DNA of 64,000 nucleotides from Lachnospiraceae bacterium (lineage in GTDB: Bacteria > Bacillota > Clostridia > Lachnospirales > Lachnospiraceae), in contig JAFWZV010000010.1 of assembly GCA_017517305.1 (NCBI GenBank), forward strand, positions 186,001 through 250,000, read 5' to 3'. This document shows, one piece after another, positions 30,601 to 37,659 of this stretch. The notes under the pieces were generated by a model. It searched no databases. It saw only the letters and a list, made by a program, of their open reading frames with translations, and was not told the DNA's origin. A program made the position numbers and the translations under genes. How positions within the stretch are numbered: the first letter of the stretch is position 1; the number at the start of each line of letters is the position of its first letter.

Positions 30601-31144
30601 AGCACCGGAAGCATCTCAAATGATACCATACTTCTCACCAGAAGAGGATGAAGCTAAGAATGCATTTGGAAGTGTGTTGGAGAATTGGAGTGATTATCCA
30701 GAGGTAGAAGAGGTAATGAGTGGATTTTACTCAGCATACTGTGGCTACTACGACATAGATTCTGATGGTGTAGTGGAACTAATCATAAACAATGAGAAAT
30801 GTATGGGTATATTCAAATATGAGAATGGAGAGGTTAAGAGAATATATTGTGGCCCATATTCAGGATTACTTGAGGATGGAACCGCGATGTATTATCGACC
30901 AGGTGGAGCTCCTGAGAATAAGGTGTACAAGTATTACGTATATGATGGTGAAGAGTATGTAGAAAAGGATGATTTCACGTGGTATAACAATGATGAGGGA
31001 GGAAACTATTCCCCATCAGAGGATGATAATTATTTTTATAATGGAGAGCTTATATCACAGGATGAGTGGAATGAGCTAAAAACTACATATGATGAACTTG
31101 AATTTGCTAAGAAGCAGAATATGTTTGTGATATATAGTGAATGA
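27689..31144 (+). CDS. Very large M56 (BlaR1/MecR1-like) membrane metalloprotease sensor
   Basis: 1151 aa, about twice the length of BlaR1. The N-terminal membrane helices are interrupted by an Asn/Tyr/Asp-rich segment (about residues 65-180). The M56 zinc motif HESYH is at 260-264, followed by VVHWFNPFVWLAYF and MERDMEMSCDEAVL. A helix near 358-380 (VVIAVVVALVGIIVLAVLLL) leads to a 770-residue extracytoplasmic part: first an Asp/Ser/Thr linker, then sensor-like modules including acidic loops DITGDGVDELIFGY and DIDSDGVVELII that look calcium-binding. No SxxK/SxN/KTG penicillin-binding set was found. The likely role is to sense an envelope signal and cleave the BlaI-family repressor. GGAAGGGGG precedes the ATG. 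Confidence 0.88.
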   Translation: MEGLILKLITMSLQATIAIGAVVLVRYIFGLLKIPKKYAYVLWIIPFIRLCMPFAIESQLSIMPESFSFMEREAEENSDVKSVDNNDINGNGYTNDYELQYYHNANESDGLQYSDEYYEEYNCILESNGLSGEVDYSEATNNQSNNGSDSTTIITYDTHPEYTPNSSNAYKLESKEKASTYPSWTKLACIIWYIGVAGFIIYSYIAYIRLKKRLEAKVLLKSNVYLSDNIDTGFVIGAFKPYICIPSDLDEDKQEYVIAHESYHIKRRDYIAKTIYFIVTVVHWFNPFVWLAYFMMERDMEMSCDEAVLYQIGMDSKKAYATTLLHMATDRRNLISMPIAFGEGSTKGRIKNIMKFKKPVVIAVVVALVGIIVLAVLLLTNPSNKDEDASDDKLDGVATEMDADMSTSTDGKLSTSTDADSNLNSDDSNSDTTQVDDEDIKLKPGRYVYVPEDDTLDGALNYAPYVVINTFTNDITIASTSWTYLLHYGKYFRQDNQLSTWVGGDMNYYFTFEDGKLIYNSDSFEIKYVKPDGDVVYTVPTGGEFIFLPESDFDMANLYDGYSHETFDKEYEVAVEIDIINPDLTDIGGIGADVPMLDYADMKFVIFHDYRGLYVYDRIAGGIRGAVNLESIGMNYTQGDNACFVSVGNNGYRVYLKTMSSDIAYVYDVQYNQLFQVNKAYVESQESSTPSLITDELFGDDFTTWQSYNCMEVYDGNTTYYGYLTSASGLWEDMTFVERSKDTDAVRRFNLVRDYKDMLEGTERDARLETIKGVRATEIEVEKIENKLSDSDYTLYDDILEMHRIAKEQSWDRDTMEENGLASGSNGGVYSGYSYLDITGDGVDELIFGYTSENASIILAAYSIKDSKVNIILSGHERSYYNLCEDNVIRHHWSNSAWNSGTQYFYIGADGLITYLEGIVLDGKYSGKHLWYYSTEYGNCYSYECKPVTHEYAMDILDVYNTVNIDFTYLEAPEASQMIPYFSPEEDEAKNAFGSVLENWSDYPEVEEVMSGFYSAYCGYYDIDSDGVVELIINNEKCMGIFKYENGEVKRIYCGPYSGLLEDGTAMYYRPGGAPENKVYKYYVYDGEEYVEKDDFTWYNNDEGGNYSPSEDDNYFYNGELISQDEWNELKTTYDELEFAKKQNMFVIYSE

Positions 31145-31147
31145 TAT

Positions 31148-31200
31148 AAATGAGCAGATTTTGTCATATTATAGAATATGATATAAATCTGCTCATTTTT
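31148..31200 (+). terminator. Terminator after the M56 sensor gene
   Basis: AAATGAGCAGATTT (from 31148) pairs with AAATCTGCTCATTT (ending 31198), with an inner TCATATT/AATATGA stem and a short T-run. Confidence 0.8.
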
Positions 31201-31264
31201 GTATTGTTAATAAATTAATGGTGAATTATAATATTATTTATCAAACTATTCGAGGGATTTACTT

Positions 31265-31972
31265 ATGAATAAATATAAAATACTAATTGTAGACGACGAT
31301 ACAGACTTATCCATGCTTATTATGGATATGCTTGAGGACAATGGATATATAGCAACAAATGTTACATCTTTAGATGATGCATATGAGCTATTAGAGAAGG
31401 AGCAGTACCACTTAATACTTCTTGACATCAATCTGCCTGATGGTACAGGCTTTGAGTTATGTCAGGAGCTAAGACGAGTGTCTAATGTTCCTGTTATATT
31501 TGCAAGTGCAAGGACTAGTGAGGATGATAAGATTACAGGACTTGATATGGGTGGAGATGACTTTATTCCAAAGCCATATTCTATCAAGGAGCTTATGTCT
31601 AGAATTAATGCACTTTTAAGAAGAACCTATGGCTCAAAAGAACAGGGAGAAAAGTATAGTCTTAAGGCAGGAAAAGATAATGAGATAGTTATAGATATTG
31701 CCAGTAAGTCGGTTGCTAGGAATAATGTACCTATAAATCTTTCCTTAAGAGAATATGATCTGCTTCTTTATATGGCCCAGCGCAAAGGTCAGGCCCTTCA
31801 TAAGGACAAGGTTATAAGTGATGTGTGGGGTGCATTTTCAGATGTGGAGCCATCTACTCTTACAGTACATATCAGGTGGCTTAGGGAAAAGCTGGAGAAC
31901 AATCCATCAGAGCCGGTATTTCTAAAGACAGTAAGAAAGGTTGGTTATATGCTGGAGGAAAGTAATGAGTAA
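31265..31972 (+). CDS. OmpR/PhoB-family response regulator
   Basis: 235 aa. The receiver domain has the acidic cluster DDD at 10-12 and phosphoacceptor Asp54 in LLDINLPDG, with KPY downstream (IPKPYSIKELMSRI). The C-terminal winged helix (LSLREYDLLLYMAQRKGQALHKDKVISDVWG... TLTVHIRWLREKLE) binds DNA. It overlaps the histidine kinase gene by 8 bases, so the two are a translationally coupled pair. Targets probably include the downstream envelope genes, which is inferred from position. Confidence 0.95.
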   Translation: MNKYKILIVDDDTDLSMLIMDMLEDNGYIATNVTSLDDAYELLEKEQYHLILLDINLPDGTGFELCQELRRVSNVPVIFASARTSEDDKITGLDMGGDDFIPKPYSIKELMSRINALLRRTYGSKEQGEKYSLKAGKDNEIVIDIASKSVARNNVPINLSLREYDLLLYMAQRKGQALHKDKVISDVWGAFSDVEPSTLTVHIRWLREKLENNPSEPVFLKTVRKVGYMLEESNE

Positions 31973-33176
31973 TAAGCAAAGTCAGAATGCATATAAATCA
32001 AATATTGTAGGTAAGGTTATATATATGGCAGTGGTTAGCATACTTGTGTTAACCACTGTATTTGTGGTTATTTACATAAATTATAAGGCTGAATATGACA
32101 GAATAAATAAGGAAAGCAGCACAGGTGCAACAATTGTTGCTTTAAATGAGGTTAATCAGCTACTAGAAGGTGTAGAAGCATCTCAGTCTTATCAAGATAT
32201 ATCTATTATTCAGACTAAACTTGATACAGTAATAGAAACACTTAGAAGCAAGAATACAGTGACTGCTGAGAATAATATGAGCTTTATAATTATTATGTAT
32301 GTTGTGTCATTAGTACTTGTTTTAATTACATTTGTAGTAATATATGTGCTTATACTTAAACCATTTCATAAGCTGGAGAGCTTTGCAGGTGAAATTGCTA
32401 CTGGTAACTTAGACAAAGATCTAAAATATGAGCGTGTAAATATGTTTGGCGAGTTCACCTGGGCCTTTGACCATATGAGACGTGAGATTAAGAAGGCAAG
32501 ACAGTGCGAGCAGGAGGCCATAGAGAACAATAAAACAGTAATAGCAACCTTGTCTCATGACATTAAGACCCCTATAGCATCTATTAGAGCCTACAGTGAG
32601 GCTTTATCTGATAATATGGATTCTACGCCGGAGAGAAGACAGCGTTACATAGATGTAATAACTAAGAAATGTGATGAGGTTACAAAGATTACTAATGATA
32701 TGTTCATCCATTCACTTCATGATTTAGATAAGCTTGTTATCAAGAAGGAAGATGTAGATATACATGATGTTATTAACGAGACAGTTAACTCTATGATTGG
32801 AGATAAATCTGATGTTTGTTTGGGCGAGATTAAGAAAGCTACAATTAAGAACGCTGATGCAGGAAGAATTGCACAGGTTATAGAGAATCTAATTAATAAT
32901 TCTCGCAAGTATGCAAAGACTGAGATATCGATTAGTACAGAAATACTTGAAAATGGCAAGGAATATTGCCTTATTATACAGGATAAGGGTCCGGGAATAT
33001 CTCCAGAGGATATGCCTTTTATATTCCAGAAGTTTTATAGAGGTAAAAATCATGGAGAAGAGCCAGGTGCAGGTCTTGGTCTGTTTATAGTTAAGTATAT
33101 TATGGAGCAGATGGATGGAAGAGTTAATTTGATTAATGAAGATGGATTAAGGTGTGAGTTATATTTTAAGATGTAA
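31965..33176 (+). CDS. Sensor histidine kinase
   Basis: 403 aa from ATG 31965, with GGAGGAAA inside the regulator gene; a longer upstream reading is out of context. Two membrane helices (about 16-38 and 107-131) flank a roughly 65-residue outer loop without a recognisable domain. HAMP follows, then a dimerisation helix with H-box TLSHDIKTPIAS (phospho-His198). The ATPase domain has N box ENLINNSRKYAK, G1 DKGPGIS and G2 GAGLGLFIVK. It should phosphorylate the preceding regulator. The small sensor loop resembles kinases that respond through a partner protein or membrane event. Confidence 0.95.
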   Translation: MSNKQSQNAYKSNIVGKVIYMAVVSILVLTTVFVVIYINYKAEYDRINKESSTGATIVALNEVNQLLEGVEASQSYQDISIIQTKLDTVIETLRSKNTVTAENNMSFIIIMYVVSLVLVLITFVVIYVLILKPFHKLESFAGEIATGNLDKDLKYERVNMFGEFTWAFDHMRREIKKARQCEQEAIENNKTVIATLSHDIKTPIASIRAYSEALSDNMDSTPERRQRYIDVITKKCDEVTKITNDMFIHSLHDLDKLVIKKEDVDIHDVINETVNSMIGDKSDVCLGEIKKATIKNADAGRIAQVIENLINNSRKYAKTEISISTEILENGKEYCLIIQDKGPGISPEDMPFIFQKFYRGKNHGEEPGAGLGLFIVKYIMEQMDGRVNLINEDGLRCELYFKM

Positions 33177-33201
33177 GATGCATCATATTTGGAGGTAGCA
33201 T

Positions 33202-34893
33202 ATGGATAATTTTAAAAATGCTGAAATAAAAAGTAAAGAGACACCATGGGATAGGTTTCAGGTTATTATTAGGATATGTATATGTCTTATATGTTTGTTG
33301 TGTATAAGAAACATAAATAAGACTAAATTTCCTATGTTTCATTTTACTGTTAATTTGAACAGTAGGGATTGTTCCGTTCGTTCCGATGATCTTTTTGAAG
33401 TTGTACGAGAAATATATAAGATTATATGCAGTAATTATGTGAATATATTATATATTTTAATTGGTGTGTTTGTTTTGGCGCAGATTCTTAGACCAAATAT
33501 ATATAGGTTAGGCTATCAGCTACATATGCTTGGAATGTGGCTTATATTAGTCGTTGCTTGTTTTTATATGGTAGCGAATATGATAATGATAGATGTAAAG
33601 CCAGAGACTAAAATAGAGATATTTGCGTTTGCTTTGATGCTCTTTTTGCTATTACTTGTTTGTGTATTGCTTGTGTTTGATATTATGAATTACAAGTTGA
33701 AAAAGGAAGTTTTAGTTGTTACACCTCCAGTTTTTATTATAGTATTCACTCTTTTGGCTATTGGAGGTATAGTTATTTTTTCTGTGAAAATGACTACAAA
33801 GTATTTTGATGTAAGTAAAGCTTATAGAGATTTTAAGGAACTTTTAGAAACACATAGTGATGATACAACAGCTTCTGTGGAATATCAGATGGGTAATTAT
33901 TATTCTGGAAAAGGCTTATATGCTAATGGATATATGTATGTGATGGGCTGCGATGGACTTGAGACTGATGAGGAAGAGCTTGCTTTAAGAAATCTGTATC
34001 GTGTAGATCAAGATGGAAATTATGAGCTATTTTGTCAATTTTATAATAATTACAGAACAACTGTACAAATAGGCTATTATAATGACTATTTATATGTGTT
34101 TAGCAGAATTGGTGATGAGGGAGATAAGACATATAGAATGGCTCGCTATCATGCTGGTACAGGAGAAGAGGAGATACTATTTGAGACTGATTTCTTTATA
34201 CAGTTCGGAATAGTTGACGATAGAATGTATTATTTATATCGTTCATCAGAGGTTAGGTATATTGATTTAGATGAAGAAATATCACTAGATAATTCACATC
34301 TTTATTTATCAAATATTGATTATGGTAGTATGGATTGTTGGGATGATTATTGGCTTGGAAGAGTGTTATACAATTATAGAGATATTCGTACTTATCCGGA
34401 TAGGTATGATTATGGCAGACAGTATTATGATGAGTATGTGTATGAAGCTGAATTTAGAGATGAGTTGGATAGCCATGATCCAACATGGGGTGAAACCTTT
34501 AGATTATATAGGACAGAGACTTATATAAATATATTTGATACTGATTTAGATAAATCTTATTTGGTAATTGATGATAGTGTACATCACTTTAATATATTTA
34601 ATGATAAGATATATTATATTAAATCAAATGATGGAATAACTGAGCTTTGGGTTTCATCAATGGATGGAGAAGAAAAAAGTATTGTTTGTAATATTGATAT
34701 ATCTTCAAAGTTTGAATATGTTGGTAATGGTGGAAAAATATTCACAAAGACTAATCAATGTATTGATATGATTGTTGGAGAGGGATATGTTATCTGCGAT
34801 TTTGGATATAGTAAGACACATGGAATATATGAGCGTTATCTGATAGATATTGAGTCAGGAAAGGCAGAGCAGGTTGAGATAGGCAAAAGATGA
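33202..34893 (+). CDS. Membrane protein with extracytoplasmic propeller-like domain (DUF5050-like)
   Basis: 563 aa. The N-terminal third has about five hydrophobic helices (LICLLCIRN, LYILIGVFVLAQIL, LGMWLILVVACFYMVANM, LMLFLLLLVCVLLVFDI, VFIIVFTLLAIGGIVIF). Residues about 215-563 are soluble, Tyr/Asp-rich, with repeating short beta motifs such as GYYNDYLYVFSRIGD, GIVDDRMYYLYRSS and NIFNDKIYYIKSNDGITELW. These resemble DUF5050/propeller blades. I recognise no enzyme motif. It follows the kinase by 25 bases and overlaps the acyltransferase start by 4 bases (ATGA), so it belongs to the same operon and may be a sensor or scaffold. Confidence 0.65.
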   Translation: MDNFKNAEIKSKETPWDRFQVIIRICICLICLLCIRNINKTKFPMFHFTVNLNSRDCSVRSDDLFEVVREIYKIICSNYVNILYILIGVFVLAQILRPNIYRLGYQLHMLGMWLILVVACFYMVANMIMIDVKPETKIEIFAFALMLFLLLLVCVLLVFDIMNYKLKKEVLVVTPPVFIIVFTLLAIGGIVIFSVKMTTKYFDVSKAYRDFKELLETHSDDTTASVEYQMGNYYSGKGLYANGYMYVMGCDGLETDEEELALRNLYRVDQDGNYELFCQFYNNYRTTVQIGYYNDYLYVFSRIGDEGDKTYRMARYHAGTGEEEILFETDFFIQFGIVDDRMYYLYRSSEVRYIDLDEEISLDNSHLYLSNIDYGSMDCWDDYWLGRVLYNYRDIRTYPDRYDYGRQYYDEYVYEAEFRDELDSHDPTWGETFRLYRTETYINIFDTDLDKSYLVIDDSVHHFNIFNDKIYYIKSNDGITELWVSSMDGEEKSIVCNIDISSKFEYVGNGGKIFTKTNQCIDMIVGEGYVICDFGYSKTHGIYERYLIDIESGKAEQVEIGKR

Positions 34894-36752
34894 AAAACAG
34901 AGTTTTATATATCGACTTAATTAGAGCGATATTATGCATTACAATTTTATTATATCATATGGGCTTACTTAAGGGTGGCTACCTGGCGGTATGCTCATTT
35001 TTCGTGCTCAGTGGTTATCTGTCAGCACTGTCTCTAAGAAAGGTTAACTTTTCGGCATTTTCATATTACAAATCAAGATTATTTAGAGTGTATATTCCCC
35101 TTGTAATTGTAGTTTTTGTTTCTCTTGGAATATGCTTACTGGTACTTCCTGATATAACATGGATAAGTATGAAGCAGGAGATTACGTCTATATTATTTTG
35201 CTATAACAATTTCTGGCAAAGTTCAGCCAATATGGATTATTTTGCCAGACATATAGACTCTCCATATATGCATCTGTGGTATGTAGCCATACTCTTACAG
35301 TTAGAGCTTATTTTCCCCTTGATATATGTTGCATTAGAATATATAAAGCGACAGTTTGGTAAAGATGTACCTATGATTATATGCTTTATAGTAGCCATTC
35401 TTTCAGTAGGTTATTTTGTATATGCTTATGTAACAGGTGGTGTAATGGCTTCGTATTATAACACCTTCGCTAGATGCTTTTCTTGGTTTGCAGGTATAGC
35501 AGTAGGATATTGGCATGTAATTAATAGAAGCATTTTACAAAGAAAGATAGAAGATAAGAAATCTATAAAGTATATGGTGGCTGTATTAGTGCTTGTGCAA
35601 GTATTGTTCTTTGTGATGGGAAGTGCAGAATCAAAGCTATATCTGGTAGGTATGATTGGAAGCACGTTGATAATGAGTATAATGCTTGATTTTGTTAAAG
35701 CTACTGATATATGTGCTGATATAGATAAAGCTCCGAAGCTTATAAGAAAGCTTGTTGAATATATTTCAGACAGAAGCTATGAAGTATTTTTGGTTCAGTA
35801 TCCTGTTATATTCATAGTAACTAATTTAGGATTATCATCATGGAAGAAATATATAATTATCTTATTAATAACCTTTTTAGTGGCAGAATGTATTAAGCTT
35901 GCAATTAATTCGTTCAATAGTAAACATTACCTTAAGCTTTCTATTAAGCTGGTCTGTGGAATGCTTTTACTAGTTTTTCTTTGTGGAAGCTGTTATGGAG
36001 GTTATAGATATGTGAGTGCTCCTGATTTAAAGGCCCAGCAGGAAGAATTAGAAATAGAAATGAGGAGATTGAAACAGGAACAAATAAGAAAGCATATTGA
36101 GTATGATCAGGAACAAAAATATCAAAATGAAAAGCAGGATGCTAATTATCTATTAGAAAATATATTGGATAATCAAAAGGATATAGACAGTCAAATTGAA
36201 GCTATTGAAACTCAGATTTCTAGAATAGATCAAATGGTTGTTAATTTGCGAATTACGTTTGTAGGTGATTCAGTTTTATTAAGTGCATCAGAGGTTTTGT
36301 ATGAAGATTTTACCAAATGTTATATAGACGCAGAAATAGGGAGGACAGGATATGCTATAGATCCGATTTTGCAATATCTTGACAGCAGAGGAATTCTTTC
36401 CAATGTAGTTGTTATTAATTGTGGGGCAAATGGTGACTGTCCTGATTATATTAAAGATGAAATAATGAATACACTTTCAGGCAAACAGGTTTTTTGGGTT
36501 ACCACATCTAATAATTATAGCGCTAATATTTCCATTATAAATTATGCTGAGTACCATGATAACTTACATATTATTGACTGGGGCAGTGTATCTGCAGGAC
36601 ATAGTGAATATTTTGATGGTGATGGAATTCATCTTGTACAAGCTGGAAGAGAAGCCTATAGTCAGGCAGTATTTGATGCTATATGTAATTATTACATAGA
36701 AGAGCTTGAAAAACAAAAAAGTGAGCTTGAGGCTCAGAAAAATGAAAATTAA
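34890..36752 (+). CDS. OatA-like O-acetyltransferase (acyltransferase 3 plus SGNH domain)
   Basis: 620 aa. The N-terminal acyltransferase-3 part has about ten helices with the usual early motif DLIRAILCITILLYHMG and FFVLSGYL. A coiled coil rich in Glu/Gln/Lys (about 378-450, from QQEELEIEMRRLKQEQ) connects it to a C-terminal SGNH esterase fold: FVGDSVLLS (Ser461), CGANGDC and DGDGIHL (Asp578, His581). This is the arrangement of peptidoglycan O-acetyltransferases such as OatA, which transfer acetyl groups to muramic acid outside the cell; teichoic-acid or glycan acetylation is possible. The coiled-coil linker is unusual. It is coupled by a 4-base overlap to the propeller-like gene. Confidence 0.85.
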   Translation: MKNRVLYIDLIRAILCITILLYHMGLLKGGYLAVCSFFVLSGYLSALSLRKVNFSAFSYYKSRLFRVYIPLVIVVFVSLGICLLVLPDITWISMKQEITSILFCYNNFWQSSANMDYFARHIDSPYMHLWYVAILLQLELIFPLIYVALEYIKRQFGKDVPMIICFIVAILSVGYFVYAYVTGGVMASYYNTFARCFSWFAGIAVGYWHVINRSILQRKIEDKKSIKYMVAVLVLVQVLFFVMGSAESKLYLVGMIGSTLIMSIMLDFVKATDICADIDKAPKLIRKLVEYISDRSYEVFLVQYPVIFIVTNLGLSSWKKYIIILLITFLVAECIKLAINSFNSKHYLKLSIKLVCGMLLLVFLCGSCYGGYRYVSAPDLKAQQEELEIEMRRLKQEQIRKHIEYDQEQKYQNEKQDANYLLENILDNQKDIDSQIEAIETQISRIDQMVVNLRITFVGDSVLLSASEVLYEDFTKCYIDAEIGRTGYAIDPILQYLDSRGILSNVVVINCGANGDCPDYIKDEIMNTLSGKQVFWVTTSNNYSANISIINYAEYHDNLHIIDWGSVSAGHSEYFDGDGIHLVQAGREAYSQAVFDAICNYYIEELEKQKSELEAQKNEN

Positions 36753-36882
36753 TCAAATATTTTCAAATTATAATCAATCCTTAAGGATTCCTTAATAATT
36801 AATAATATATTATACAGGTATGATAAATGCGGTTTGAATACAAAGAATATATTCAACCTAATGGATGAAAAGGAGTCATACT

Positions 36883-37644
36883 ATGAAAAAAGTGATTTTA
36901 AAGTCAGAAAAGCTTTGTAAGAGCTTCGCAAATGAAGGTACACAGAACCATGTATTGGACAATGTGGATTTGGAGATATATGAAGGTGATTTTACAGTAA
37001 TAATGGGCTCATCAGGCTCAGGTAAGTCAACCCTTCTATATAGCTTAAGTGGTATGGATATGCCAACAAGCGGTAAGGTTTTTTATGGTGATTCAGAGAT
37101 TACTGCACTTAGTGAGAAGAAGATGTCTGATTTAAGAAGTAAGGAGTTTGGCTTTGTATTCCAGCAGGTTCACCTTGTAAGTAATCTATCACTTATGGAG
37201 AATGTGTTAGTTCCTGGATATATGGATAAGGAGAAGACAACTGGTGAGGTTAAGGATAGAGCCTTAGAGCTTCTTGAAACTATGAATATCAGTGAGGCTA
37301 AGGATAGACTTCCAGCCCAGGTATCAGGTGGAGAGGCACAGCGTGCTGCAATAGCAAGAGCTGTAATCAATGAGCCGGGAATTCTTTTTGCAGACGAGCC
37401 TACAGGTGCATTAAATCGTAAGAATACAGTAGATGTACTTAATCTGCTGACAAAGATTAATAACAAAGGACAGAGCATACTTATGGTTACTCATGATGTT
37501 AGGGCAGCTCTACGAGGAACAAGACTTATCTATTTAGAGGATGGTAAGGTTTGTGGTGAGATGGAGCTACCACCTTTCGATGAGAAGGATATGAAGAATC
37601 GTGAGACTCAGGTTAATGCTTGGCTTTCATCTATGCACTGGTAG
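36883..37644 (+). CDS. ABC transporter ATP-binding protein (MacB/LolD/BceA type)
   Basis: 253 aa from ATG 36883, which has AAGGAG 7 bases upstream; the in-frame ATG at 36865 has no binding site. Walker A GSSGSGKST (residues 42-50), Q-loop QQVHLVSNLSLMENV, signature SGGEAQRAAIARA, Walker B ILFADEPTGA and the H-loop TH are intact. It powers the FtsX-type permease encoded 15 bases downstream. In Firmicutes such pairs beside a two-component system often handle antimicrobial peptides or lipid-II-binding antibiotics; that role here is inferred. Confidence 0.94.
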   Translation: MKKVILKSEKLCKSFANEGTQNHVLDNVDLEIYEGDFTVIMGSSGSGKSTLLYSLSGMDMPTSGKVFYGDSEITALSEKKMSDLRSKEFGFVFQQVHLVSNLSLMENVLVPGYMDKEKTTGEVKDRALELLETMNISEAKDRLPAQVSGGEAQRAAIARAVINEPGILFADEPTGALNRKNTVDVLNLLTKINNKGQSILMVTHDVRAALRGTRLIYLEDGKVCGEMELPPFDEKDMKNRETQVNAWLSSMHW

Positions 37645-37659
37645 AAGGGCGGTGGCATA

